This document shows positions 34,179 to 45,700 of a stretch of 64,000 bases of DNA, piece after piece. Both the position numbers and the translations under genes were made by a program. Every line of letters begins with the position of its first letter. The stretch's first letter is position 1. Location: NCBI GenBank assembly GCA_964017145.1, contig OZ024846.1, forward strand, positions 2,728,001 to 2,792,000, given 5' to 3'. Source of the stretch: Agrocybe praecox (taxonomy: Eukaryota; Basidiomycota; Agaricomycetes; Agaricales; Agrocybaceae). The notes beneath the pieces are model-generated. The model saw nothing but the letters and a program-made list of their open reading frames with translations, ran no database searches and had not been told where the DNA came from.

Positions 34179-36631
34179 TCACAGACTTCCTGGCCCACTG
34201 GCTCCAACTCGCTCTAGGTAATTGCTCATCTCTTGGCGTACGAGGGCGCTGCGGATGGGATATGTGGTCGTAATTTCCTCGGTCAGGAAACTCGTCTCTT
34301 TGCATCGTTGAATGAGTGGTGCAAAAGATCCAGCTCGGGGAAGGAAGGAAATTGCATAACCGAGAAGCAGAAAGCATTTTTTGCTGGCATATGAAGTGAT
34401 GATGCGGTTTAACGTCCATTGGCCATTGTCAAAGGTCAGTGCATTCAACATCTCATCTTCGTCTGTGAGCCAAGAATATAGACCCCTCGTTAAACAATGG
34501 AAGGCTGCCTTTGCGTAGGCAGAAGGACCTATAGGGTAGTTGTCTGATTGGTCTGGGTGCTGTAGAAAGCGCATAAAATGCCAAAAATAGTGAGCTTTTC
34601 CGTCTTCGAGAGAAAAGGATTCAGATAGATGGAGCATATCATATTTGTAAGCTGCTGTATCAAAGGACCATGCATTGTCGGAAGTGATTGGTACATACAT
34701 GTCAATCCCCAGGTGACATGCAACACATAAGAGCAGGATCCCCTCGTTGTCCTCATAATAGTAAGGCAGTTGAGACAAAAATAGCTGCTCCATATATTCT
34801 TGATGCTTTTTCTCTATTACAGCCCAGCGCTGATCTAAAGGGGCCTATGTGGGAAATTAAGGATATTAACATCAAATGAAGATTTCTTCCTTACCATGCG
34901 TGTACAGAATGGAAGCCAGAACCAAGATACAAATTTTCGGAGGTCCATAGAATTATCACCAAACCAGGTTTGCCCGACAGCTTCTATTTCATTCAATATA
35001 GGACCCAAAAATAAAAATTTGTCAGCAATATTAATTAGAGAAATTGAGCTCTGGCACAGCGGAAATTCCCTTGTAATGAAGTTCTCAAAGATGCTAATGT
35101 TATTGCACGTCGGATCTGGTAGAATTTAGATTGAGACATTCAAAATTTTCTGGGAACAATCTTACCTTTAATCACCCATTGAATTACATTTGAAATATGC
35201 TCTGATCTGTAGGCATTGATGTCAAGGAAATAGTCTCTGGACCTGACTGGGTCGAGAAGGAAGTCATGAAGTGAAGTGTGTAGGATTTTCACAACCTCCA
35301 CCTCCCTGTCAAACAGCCCAGAGAATTTCTTCTCAATAGAGACAATGGCCCCAAGATCACAGACCAAAATCTCGAGCTCCCCTGGTTCCAATGACATAAA
35401 TGTAGATATGTCGAATTCGTAGTCATGTTTGAATAAGCGATGTGAGATGATACTAAGCATGTATAGCACACGCTCTGTATCTGCGGCGGAGTTGAAGATC
35501 ATTGTATATAGCGCATCCAGCTGCGCAAATGGTAGGTCACCTTTCGCCGGTCGTAAATTATTCACCACATCGAGACGGTGATCTGGTCGATGCCTTGTGG
35601 ATTGGCAATAGCGAAATACCGTCGCCGCAAAAATGAATTGCCCGGACGACTTTGTGACGATTTCCTTCAGAATTTTGTCGGATGGCCAAGAAGCAGGGAT
35701 CAGAGATTTAAACGGGTGGTTCGTTTTGATTTCCTCGAAACCGTCTCTGAGAAATTTGCGAATATCGTCGTCGGGATGGAATCTGTCGTCAAGGTAAAGT
35801 CGTGAAATTAGCCCTTCCATTTCGTTGGATCTAAATGCCAGATTAATCTCATGTTCAGGACGACTGGCGATGAGAAATAGAATGGGTAGTTTGAATTTTC
35901 GAAGTGCGTCTGCTATCATGCGCAGAATCCTAGCCTGCACAACCCCGTCGCCACATTCGTCAAGGCCATCTATAACAACAAGCCGCAAGGACCCCAAAGG
36001 TGATGGAATTCTTGAACGGTGAATCTTCTCAAGGGGCTTCATGACCAGGTGTGTAAATTGATGTTGTAATTCCTTCGTCAGAATCAAGGGGTCTTCCTCA
36101 ACTGCTGAGAGTATCTCGCTTTGAGTGGACGGGATGGCGTGATAGATCTGATACGCGATTGTTGCCACAAACGCGCCTGCGTGGTTCCTCGTTACATCGG
36201 ATCTCCAAAAAATAAAATTTGCAAGAATCAGATTGGTGAGACACATCTCAATGAATGACTGTATGATGGCTGATTTCCCAGCTCCTGCTGCGCCGGTGAG
36301 CCACATGATGCACTTGTCTCGTGTTTCCCTGTCGCAACGCTGGGCCCAGTTCTTGATTTTCTCCAGGACAGCGACACGTGTTTTCGGATGGCATTTTGGA
36401 CGGTCGAACTGGGCTTCAGAATCGTGAAAGGCATTCGGTGCCGTAGCTTTCCTCAGAATCTCAAAAGTCCCTACAGACAGTGAGATCCATAGCATGTACA
36501 ATTAATCTTTATTACTTACATTGTTCTCCGTAACTTGCGGCATTATGTTGGTTAAATGTACCGCCGGCCACGAAAATGTTCTGGCCAGATATAAAGGATT
36601 TCTTGGTGATAACACGCCGACTGTTGTTCAT
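34179..36631 (-). CDS. NACHT NTPase, NLR-like (767 aa, 4 exons)
   Basis: Exons 36631-36520, 36470-35166, 35115-34895 and 34844-34179 join in frame with GT-AG introns of 49, 50 and 50 nt. The N-terminus (1-37) has FISGQNIFVAGGTFNQH. FDRPKCHPKTR precedes Walker A GAAGAGKS at 97-104. Walker B reads VVIDGLDECGD, followed by LIASRPEHEI. The middle carries LHDFLLDPVRSRDYFLDINA. The last exon starts APLDQRWAVIEKKHQEYMEQ and holds LLLGYAISFLPRAG and IRSALVRQEMSNYLERVGAS. Same subfamily as the genes at 12329 and 60997. No frameshift or stop. The proposed role is an NTP-dependent signalling switch in the cytosol (from the family). Loss of the usual splice residue (W instead of S at the first junction) looks harmless. 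Upstream, a MITE lies between the promoter and the R1 head. Confidence 0.88.
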
Positions 36632-36778
36632 CCCGATTGCAAAGCCAATATTCGAGAGAAAAGTAACAAATTGGATCCTAGATGTTCGCTGATGGGATAA
36701 AGCAAGGAAAGGAAACCGACATATAAGCCCCCAAAGCCCTATATATACATACAAGCAATGCATTAGCCACGCAGCATG

Positions 36779-36786
36779 TATTTATA
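36779..36786 (-). promoter_or_regulatory. TATA box of the NACHT gene at 34179-36631
   Basis: TATAAATA followed by CATGCTG on the minus strand, 148 bp before the ATG. It is conserved in two paralogues. Confidence 0.6.
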
Positions 36787-37095
36787 CCTTCACTGCCAAC
36801 TTCTTCTCAAGGAGGCTGTTCGTTGACACAACCTTTTTATAAAGCGCTGGGCAGTGTATATTTGGGTTGTCCATGGCATATGGAATCTCTTCGCTTAGAT
36901 TTAATGGCAGGGGAGTCTAGCCAGAGCATGCCATGAATAAAAGAGAATGCATCGATAGGAAAAGCCGGCCCCAGTGTTACGGTCAAGTCTGAGCGAGGAG
37001 AATGACAAACAGATTTTGGGATCAACGAAGGATATGAGTTGATTCGACCAAGATACAAGACAAGGTAAGCTACCAATATATATAATATAATTTAA

Positions 37096-37363
37096 GGCTG
37101 CGTTCAGACTCATAATACGGGATTATCAGCCAAATTAGGTACCGTATAAGTATAGCAACCAGCTGATTGATTACTTGAGTTGGAGGTCTCATGAATATGT
37201 GACAGAATGTGACATAATATGGCGCGCCTGCGACGCGCTTATTGGTTGTGGTTAAATATGAGGCATATACCACTTTTACTGCCTATTTTCTCGGCCATTC
37301 TACTGATATTCATATATTTGAAATACCGAATTATAATTCCATATTATGAGTCCGAACGCAGCC
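37096..37363. mobile_element. PIF/Harbinger-like MITE, 268 bp
   Basis: The inverted ends GGCTGCGTTCAGACTCATAA (left) and the complement of atgagtccgaacgcagcc (right) are flanked by TAA on both sides (37093-37095, 37364-37366). A TAA/TTA 3-bp duplication with ends starting GGCTGCGTTC is typical of PIF/Harbinger MITEs. There is no coding capacity. Confidence 0.85.
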
Positions 37364-37439
37364 TAAAGTGAAACATAACGCGTAACATGGTGACTACGAC
37401 CTTGACCGTCACACCCAGTTAATTGATGGAGGAGGCGGT

Positions 37440-37487
37440 GTTGATAAATTTAGAACACAAAGCTTCGACAGGAGACGGCACGGCACC
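37440..37487 (+). repeat. R1 head fragment
   Basis: ttgataaatttagaacacaa, then cttcgacaggagacggcac. It has the same shortened middle as the copy at 15354. The R1 body is missing. 37500-38150 is linker-like with Ser/Thr-coding runs and no gene. Confidence 0.55.
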
Positions 37488-38149
37488 AAGGACATATGCT
37501 ATTGGACTTGGTGATGATGCAAATGATTCATTTCGTTCGTGATTTGAACCCTCATTCCGTTTGAACTTCGTGCATTTTCCCTACTTTCTGTCGGGATCCA
37601 CGAGTCGCTATCCCCCCCGTCATCATGACATTTTATTTCCCTTCCTTGGTCTCCGATCTGTTCACTAGCCCTCAGGCCTCCAGGCTCACGTTTAACGCAG
37701 ACGCGGACGCCAATATATCATACCTTTACGTTTCTCTTGCACGCACCACTTATTCTTTCCTACCTCCGTCAATACCACCATCAACATCAACATCAACAGG
37801 AACCACCATCACGAACGGCCACGCTGCCGTCGTTGTGGTCTCTCCCTTCAAAGTCATAGTTACGTTTATTATCGCTTCTCATTTCTCCTTTCTCCTTTCT
37901 CATCTGGAATCTCCATCACCCCGTCGAGACGTCTCTGGACCTGCTCAAACAACCACCGGGATTTATCTACGCATAGATGTGTTAAGGTTGCCTCACCTTC
38001 TAATATCTATCAAAATGTCACATTCCCATTCTCTCGAATCCATACTCTTATTCTTTCTCATATTCATATCCCCCCCTCTTATTGCCACTTTCTCATCTCA
38101 ACTTCCACTTTTTATCTAGTCTCTTAGTTTTAATCATACTTTTTCTTCC

Positions 38150-38560
38150 ACTTCAATTTCAATTTCGACTCTACTTCTAACTCGAGAAAAGTGGTGTTCA
38201 GATGTTTGTCGTAAACTGGTGAACAGGTAAACGTAACGCTTGAACGTTTTGATGTTGGTGTACAAGCGCAGTGTGACTTATATTTTTCCGCCCTTCAGTA
38301 ACATCAAATTTCCAGGATTAAGGCATCGCGATTAGCGGAGAGATATAGGCTGACTATTCGAAGTCCCAATAAACGTTTCAATAATCGAACAAAACAACTC
38401 CAAGAACAGGGAGAAAGGAGATACACCGCCCAAAACCACGAAATAGAAATGATGAAGGATGATTTAGGGATGAAGCTGTCAATTTGAATGGAGAACGAGA
38501 AGCATGAACTCAGGGCGACGTGGTGTTGCTGGACCATCCGAGTACCATTTAAGATTTAGA
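38150..38560. repeat. Unit spacer, NACHT gene lost
   Basis: It matches 30780-30850 and 46390-46450 (ctcgagaaaag, aactggtgaac, aacgtaacgcttg) and then the pre-R1 spacer. No NACHT sequence is left between them. Confidence 0.45.
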
Positions 38561-38569
38561 ATAGGACTG

Positions 38570-39530
38570 TGGATAAATTTAGAACAATCAAACTCCGACA
38601 GCTGCAATACGACTCCAATAGGGGTCGGCACTACATCGGCTCTGGTAATTGATCTATGTTTGGTTGTTAGGGGGTTTGCTTTCAGAACTCTGGATGTCTA
38701 TTATCTCACATTGGTCAAATTTTCTTTGTTCGACTGGTATCGTAATGTGAGTTTTTTCATTCATTTCACGTCCTCTCTTCTAAGGCTCTCTTTCTTCCTT
38801 TGGTGCGTCCTTGCGTATGGCATATTGATTACATTTTGAATGCGCACAGGGCACTTGGTCGTTCATCAGCTTCTCCAACGTCAACTATGCACTGTCCGCC
38901 GTGATGAACCCAACACACCATCCGCATGGCTGAATGTAATTTCTCTTTTGTTGCTCGTACGTCCTCTTTATTCCCTCCATTTGAACGTCGAATTCTTCTA
39001 CTCGGATAGGCGCAAACACGAAAGGGAAAATAGGAAGTGGTCGAGATTTGCTGTGGGTTGTTGGGCGGTGTTTGAACCCTGGAGGAAATTGGATTGCGTT
39101 GCGTGGGCAAAGGAGGCTACGGGTATATATATCATCCCCTTCTACGGAAAAAAGATATGTTTCAAAAGTAATGGTGACCCTGCCGGCGACAAACACATAT
39201 ACAACCTCCCTTCTGTCTTCGTTCGACAAATGTGCGTTTTCCCTCTTCGTTTAGATCCACAACCCGCCCCCGACAATCTGATTATTCCAGCTTCTTTGCC
39301 ATATGTCCATTGCTCTCCATACACTCAGCGCCTCTCAGTACTCCACGCCCTCGTTGGAAACGGCAGACGGTGGCACAAAGAAACGCGACGGCCACTCTCG
39401 CGAACGGCTGGGCTTTCGTCGCTGTCGTCCTCACCCCCGTCTCCATACGCTCACAGGTAGGTTCTCTGTGTTTCGTCTCGTTTCATCTTCAATCAACGGA
39501 GTACTTTCACGCTTGCTGATATACTACGTC
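38570..39530 (+). pseudogene. R1 relic plus linker
   Basis: The R1 head is 38570-38683, with a diverged middle. The exon near 38850-38940 keeps fragments such as SFINFSNVNYALS in a broken frame. The exon at 39010-39110 reads TKGKIGSGRDLLWVVGRCLN and then GQRRL. At 39455 a GTAGGTTCTC donor follows, as in the R3 exon. Not functional. Confidence 0.4.
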
Positions 39531-41280
39531 TTTCCTTCCCTTTGTCTGCCTCTCTTCCATTCATCCATCCACCTCTGGGTAGCGCACTGCACGCGAGGGT
39601 GGTTCTTTGCTTCGTTTAGAAGTTTCTCGACTAGGTCGCCGTCTCCCTCTTCCCAAACCACTTCTACCCCTTTACCACTCGCCTATTTCCACTTCCTGCT
39701 CTTAGTTCCTCAACGACCCCAGCTATCAACCTACCTATGCATCAACGATGCCCTCCTTAACAAACGAAAAATCACTCACCCACATTACTTTTCACGCACG
39801 CACAAGTTCAAGGCTGCCCACTCGGTCCGGACGTCCAAGTTAAACACTTCTACGCGGACGCTGATACCGGCGAACGATACGCAGATAGGTGCGACGCGGA
39901 TGTCGTATGTGCGGATAGGGATGATAAAGGCGGGCGGACATTCAATGGGCTGTTTAGTGCGGAATTATCTGGGTGAGTTTTCTTCTTCTGTTCAATGTTT
40001 TTTCGTTTCGTTCTTAGAGCTTCGTGTTTTGGATGGGTTGGGTTAGATGGCGTTAGGTTAGAACACGTTGAGGGCGTCGCATCGGTGGCGGGTGCCCTCG
40101 GTGTTCCATGGTGTTTAGAGAAATCCTCGTCGCCAGCTCCAATGATGACGTCGTTTGTCTGTATCGAGCTCGTTGCCGACTTCGATTCTTCTCATTCCCT
40201 CGTATGATCCGAGTGACCCACAACCCACTGATTATCCTCCAGTTTTTCTCTAAAGGCGGCGTAAACCAAGAACTACGCCCGAAGGTACCCTCCCCGGCGA
40301 TTCAAAGCCCCGCTCGTAGTCCTCGCACTGCACTGGCTCACTGGCTCATCGTCATATTCTCCCTACCCCCTAGGCGGTTTGGAAAAAGACACTCTTTTCC
40401 CTGTTCTTCGACTTGAAGTTTGTTCTTCCGGCCTTCGCTTTTTCTATTATCGTCATCGTTGGCATCTACGATTCGCGCCAGTACTCGCCTTCGATAGTCT
40501 CGTTTCTGCCGTCGTCCTTGTTGCCATTACTATCCAACCGATCTCAGCTGGCGCGCGTGTATTAACTACCGTAATGACATGCCTACGTTCTCCTTCCCGG
40601 ATGCTTCTTTTCCTTCCTTTTCCCTATTCTTGTCCGGCTCTCTCGTCGACGCTATCGTCACCACCAGCTCGAACACCCCTACCCCCACTACTATGAACAC
40701 TATTATGCCCTTGCTCTCTTCGTCCCATATACATCCTCGTTTCGAGACGAAGGTCGACACTCTTCGTCAGACAACAGACACTCTACACATGACAAAAAGT
40801 ATCGGTATTTTATGCCTTGCGCATACATGTCCCTTTCTTGCGCGCTTGTTCGCATTCTGTTATATATGGATGGAGCATTAGGTTTTTAGTTTTCTACTAC
40901 TAGTTTTATTTGATGTTTTGACTTTGAAAGCGATCTTCAATGTCGCTAGATATATTCTAATAGTTTTTCATGCCTCTATGCGGCCGCTCCGAATTTCGAC
41001 TTTGTAATGGGCGCGACATTGCACCGCGATGCTATGCCTGGGTTTCTTGCATCCTTGGAGGGCTTGAACCTTCTCGAAACTCAACACTAGAACTTAATTC
41101 AAAGTTTTAGACAATCTTTTATTTAAAAATACTGGACGTCTTGGCGGAAAAATGCAATGTTTTTCTAAGCATGCATGTCATTATTGAATAAGGCCCATCG
41201 TGGTTCTAATTATAAGTCGCACTGGGTCCATGGCTGTGTCACATAAGTATAGACGGCCATGTATATTCAGGGCAGTGCCA
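39530..41280 (+). pseudogene. R2 relic and tail
   Basis: It includes INDALLNKRKITHPHYFSR (39745-39800), the acidic exon in broken frame (39850-39970), WSVVFREILVASSNDDVV (40100-40160), a GETR-less hydrophobic piece near 40340, and the low-complexity tail 40440-40760. 40880-41280 is AT-rich with no gene. Confidence 0.4.
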
Positions 41281-41285
41281 CATTT

Positions 41286-41293
41286 TATATAAA
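41286..41293 (+). promoter_or_regulatory. TATA box before the plus-strand NACHT relic
   Basis: TATATAAA lies 140 bp before the relic's ATG. This is the same distance as in the intact NACHT genes, so it is probably a surviving promoter. Confidence 0.45.
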
Positions 41294-41433
41294 GGAGCCC
41301 TAGAGCAGGCCTCCTGTCTTCTTTCCTCCCTGATCATTCTGCTTTGGAGATTCGGTCTAACTTCTAGAAAGCTACTTCCACTACGCATTGGACCAGTAGA
41401 AATGTCTGGGATTGCTCATCAACATCAACTGCA

Positions 41434-41660
41434 ATGTTTGGGGGGGATGTGATTGTAGCCGGAGGAAGTTTTGTAAATGTAAACGGAGGCAATAGACGGA
41501 AGGGTGCGTCACTATAAGAATTTAAATCTGCTTCACCTTGATACATTCTTATGAAGGAGCACTTGACATCCTGGCGAAAGCGGTCGTACATACCGCATTC
41601 CACGACTCTGCAGAACGTTTTGATCCTCCAAGATGCCTTCGACGAATATCTATAGTGCGA
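41434..41660 (+). pseudogene. 5'-terminal relic of a NACHT gene
   Basis: The frame MFGGDVIVAGGSFVNVNGGN (start about 41434) gives the family's N-terminal GG(S/T)F motif. After a probable GT-AG intron (GTGCGTCAC to TTATGAAG) it continues ALDILAKAVVHTAFHDSAER and FDPPRC. This equals the SFDILKDAVAHSAFHNSEER and FDPPKC of the genes at 4263 and 24439. A base is lost right after the Cys, shifting the frame before Walker A. No NACHT core follows. It is the only NACHT remnant on the plus strand. From 41660 to 42460 a 74-codon frame is open but unrecognised, and I see nothing else. Confidence 0.75.
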
Positions 41661-42466
41661 TAGCGAATCACGATACAAGCACAAACAATGTACTAAGAGG
41701 AAGCTTGGTTGAAATAGGTCCAACTCAAGCCTTAGAACTCTTACTTAACTCGTCAAAACCATCGCAAAAACCGAAACTCCTGGCCGACGAAGCCATTAAT
41801 CACATCACACTACCGTTCAATCACGCGACACGATCTCAGAGCAAGATCCCGGTTTAGAAGAGTCACCACAGACAGCAAGGCGAGTCGGGAGAAGGCTTGA
41901 AAGATATCAACCCACCTCAAGACGGCACCTTTAAATTTAAATAACACAATCAAGAACAACATTTCTGGCACACTTCTGCCCGCTCACTTTATGCGCCTGA
42001 AGGTTGTATTATTCTCCCTTTTTCTTGCTCTTTTCCTCTCTCCATTTTATATGTGGGCAAAAGCACGCTCGCCTGCTCGCTTACATTTACTTTGATGTTG
42101 ATCGTACTTGATTGACTATTGGGCAATACATATTTATATGTATCTGCGTAATAACCGAGATGGCCGATCCCTTCCCAAGCCATTCCGTACAAATTCAGTG
42201 TTCGTGTTTGAAAACCTTCTATTTCTAGTGTGACATTGGGCGTTTGCGGCAACTTTTTGAGTTAAAAATCACGAAGAGTTACCTTGGGCTTCTATACCGA
42301 GAAACTTTCGGCATACCGTAAATGAATGCGCTCAGTTTATATTGGTTTTTATTTCTAATATATATGTGCCGGCCCCTGCCGCGAAGGTGCGTACCGTTCA
42401 ATTTCGCCCCCAAGTTCAATAGTAAGGTAGCTGAGTTTTAACTACGCTGATTTAATGATGCCGCTC

Positions 42467-42512
42467 GTAGCGGAGTTGAGGCCGAGTGTAATCGGAGCTT
42501 TAAGCTTTTCAC
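42467..42512 (-). repeat. Inverted R1 head remnant
   Basis: The minus strand reads agctccgatt, then actcggcctcaactccgct and acgagcggc. This resembles the R1 head's ctccgacaacgccgattaaa, then ctccgctaggagccggc. Confidence 0.35.
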
Positions 42513-42638
42513 GCTAAACTTGCCAGCTCATCGTTTTGGCTCTTTGAGCAAGCACAATTGCTAAATTGTGAAGCCTCCTTTCTGTTCTCTTTCCTCTCAG
42601 GTTTTTGGTTTTTGATGCTTACTATAACTTCCTTGCAG

Positions 42639-43624
42639 GCGCAGAGAGAATCGTCCTGGCCATATCAGGCTTTGACCAGTCTAAAGCTTGTGGGTTGAAG
42701 AGGTTGTTTTCGTGCTCTTGGTATGCCCGCTTTTATGCTCCATCATTAAAAAGTAAAAGTACAATACAACAAACCAACGTCTAACACCACCCCTCTTTCC
42801 TTGTAGGCATCACATTTACGGCTACGTTCTTCCGGAAGTCGACACATCTCGTATGTCCATCAGGGACAGGCCAGAGATTCCACAAGGCGCGCGAATGGGG
42901 CATCCCTGTCGTTGGTCGGGAGTGGTTGGTTGAGATGGCTAAGTCGGGGGATATACCGGATGTGAGGAGCTTTTTGGCTGAGGGGTCAATTGTACCTCTT
43001 GTTGAGATGGATGTGGATATGCATATGGAAGGGAACGGAGGAAGGATGGCGATGAGAAAGGGAAAGGAAAGGGAAAAGCGGTTGATGTGGATTGGGAGCG
43101 TGCTGAGACTACTGGTGTAGTTGACGACGGCGACGCTATGGATGTGCCGATGGAGAGTAACCTTTTGGATAACACTAATCGTGGGTCTCTTATTTTCTTA
43201 TGTCCGTTTTTATTTATTGTATTTATGTTTTACTTTTCTTTCTTAGACATCTCTCATCATCAATTCGCTCAAAAGTCTAAAAAAATCACAACCCCTCAAA
43301 CTGGGAGATATTATTTTTCTGTCGGATACGAGACTTCTACCACCTGCACCTGCACCTGCACCTGCACCTGGGGGCGCTAATTCATTTGGGGCTCCGCACC
43401 GCCTGCAATTATCCTCGTCTTCTATCAACGTCTTTTCGTCCCCGGTGGCGTCGTTAGGTGCTGAGGTGACCAGACCCAGTGGTGTATCTCACCAGCAAGA
43501 AGAGTCATCTTAATATCCGTCCTCCCGTCAAGTTGAGTCAGCGCTCAACCTCAGTGCGCCCGAGGCTGAGTTGCACCCGAACTCAACCTCGAATTTGAAA
43601 CCCGAGCGACAGACCGATGCGTGA
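42639..43624 (+). pseudogene. Relic of a BRCT-repeat gene (Dpb11/Rad4/TopBP1-like)
   Basis: After an acceptor at 42638 the frame reads AERIVLAISGFDQSKACGLK and RLF. It then needs a one-base frame change to RALG and, after an intron (GTATGCCC to CTTGTAG, about 42720-42806), ITFTATFFRKSTHLVCPSGT, GQRFHKAREWGIPVVGREWL and VEMAKSGDIPDV. The THL-CPSG, KAREWGIPVV and WL pattern is that of a BRCT domain of the replication and checkpoint scaffold Dpb11/Rad4/TopBP1. A tail with acidic residues, a Pro-Ala run and Ser-rich sequence follows, with an in-frame stop near 43510 and coding-like text to 43624. The 5' part of the gene is missing. It is probably a transposed or rearranged fragment. Confidence 0.7.
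43341..43370 (+). repeat. Hexanucleotide repeat (CACCTG)5
   Basis: Five tandem cacctg units in the tail of the BRCT relic. In the coding frame they give Pro-Ala repeats. Confidence 0.85.
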
Positions 43625-45700
43625 CGTCGGTGGTTCCTTTCCTCGTTTAGCTTTGCTTTGACGATGTTTCTCCAGTAGGTCGTCGTCTTCCTCCTCCTCC
43701 AACTACTTCCCCCCCTTTACCACTCGCCTATCCCCACTTCTCGTTCGTAGTTCCTCAACTACCACCCCAGCTATCAGACGTATAAATCAGCGATGCCCTT
43801 CCCAACAAACTCCTTAAGGAACGGAAAGTCACTCACACATGTTACCTCTCTCCCAAGGTCGCCAATCACACGACCACTCCAAGAAGGACGTCCAAGTTAA
43901 ACGAGTCTACGCGGACGCGGGTGCCGGACGAATGATACACAGATGGATATGACGCGAATGTCGTATGTGCGGATGGGGATGATGAAGGCGTACGCTGGGG
44001 AGGAAACAGATCAGTGGGTTGTTTGGTGCGGAATTATGTGGGTGAGCTTCCTTCTTTTGTTCGATGTTTTTTCGTTTCATTTTTGTGCGTTGGTGTTTTG
44101 GACGGGTTGGGTTAGAAGGCGTTAAGGACGTCGATGGCAGGTGCCCTCGGTGCTCCGTGGTGTTTAAAGAACTCCTCGTCCTCAGGCCTCAGCTCCAATG
44201 ATGACGTCGTCGAGCTCGTTAGCGACTTTGATTCTGTCCCTTCCCTCGTATCATCGGAATGACCCACAACCCACTAACTATCCTCCAGGTTTTCACATCT
44301 CCAAAAGCTGCGTAAACCAAGAACTAGGCCCCAAAGACATCCTCCCTTTCTCCCGCTTCTCTGGGCCCAACCGACTCTTCAGAGCCCCGCTCATAGGCCT
44401 CGCACTAAACAGGCTCATATGCCTCATCGTCATATTCGTATTACCCCCCTGGAGACGCCTATAATTTCGTGATTAACGACATCTCGTACCCCCTCTCTGT
44501 GATCAATGCGCTTATCGTGGATGGCGTGGCGCCCTAATCCGATTGGCCTTCTCTTCACTTGCGAGTATGGTCGCAGCAGCATTCTTTGGTGCTGTGAATG
44601 TGTTTCTCTTCGTCGTCGTCCTCCTGGGAGCCGTATGTGAGCCTGCCGTATTGGACCTATGCGGTGGGCGGGCGGGTGGTGTTTAGGGTGGGTCAATGAG
44701 ATTGGGGAGGACGGGTTGAGGAGATGTGTGTTCAGGCGGTTTGCGGGGAAGGATGTCTGAGGGGATTGCGGGAAGGTCTCGTTTTCGTTCACATGTCCGT
44801 CCTTGTCGGAGCTCGATGGATGTGGTTGTGCTGGGTGTTTGGTTCGGACTCAATCCAAACCTCTACCTTTTTTCACCAACCGTTGTCGTCATCGCCGCTT
44901 CAAAATGAATCAAGTGTCAATGATACCAGGTCTAGACCTCATCGAACTTCACCTTCTCAGCCATTATCACCCAGCTACCGAATACCTTTGCTTCCTCGTT
45001 CGCGGTATTCTTTGGTGCCACAACTGTCTTTTTGTTCGCATTCCAAGTTTATCGTGCTGGACAATTGCCGTGGGGATGGGCGGTGTTTCGGCTTAGGGCG
45101 GTTTATCGGGTGACTTGGGCCAGCGCTTGGGGGATATGAGTAACGAGTTGAGGGTCAGTAAGTCGGAGACGACGGCTTGAAGATATGGGTGTTTGGGACG
45201 TTGAGAAGAACGATCCTTCTAGCCACCATTCATCTATCCATCAGTGTCGTCATCCCTACCATCCCTCTCCTCGTCCTCCTTGTTGGCATCCGATATCCAT
45301 TATCCACGCCATCAATCCTTCCGCTCATGTTCTCCCATCCGTTGTTCCCTCGTCAACACCACTATCACCATCACTACAAACGCGAACAAGACCTCCACCA
45401 TTACCACCTCCACGAACACGAACATCACGAACACCGGTTCTCCTTGTCTTCGCCTCCATAAGTCACCCATACACGCATTCAAAAGTACTGTACATCGTCT
45501 TCACTCCGTCGCCTCTTCTCGTATACTTCCCTCTGCGTCGAAGGTACTATCTAGAATGTTCTTCCCCCCTGGCTCCCGTCTTTTTTCGTCTGTTTCTTTT
45601 AATTGGCACATTCTCCCTCTTCTCTCTCCACTTCACGATGCGCATTTCTATACCTAGTCCATAAACATTTTCATTTATGGGACGCGATAGGACGCTTTTA
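43625..45700 (+). pseudogene. R2 relic and tail
   Basis: It begins abruptly at the end of the BRCT relic. It contains the LLKERKVTHTCYLSPKVANH-like exon and the acidic exon (about 43910-44020). It then has the DDDVVELV piece, hydrophobic FRAPLIGLALNRLICLIVIF (about 44370-44440) and VFLFVVVLLGAVCEPAVLDL (about 44600-44660). The low-complexity tail is at 45200-45660. Frames are broken by small indels. Confidence 0.45.

Noticed and set aside
39303..40046. A 247-codon plus-strand frame across linker and R2
   Set aside because: It runs through exon and intron-like parts of R1/R2 in a frame that other copies do not share. Its open state looks like chance from low stop density in C/T-rich sequence.
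43243..43428. A minus-strand frame with a Gly-Ala run
   Set aside because: Antisense of the CACCTG hexanucleotide repeat in the BRCT relic.
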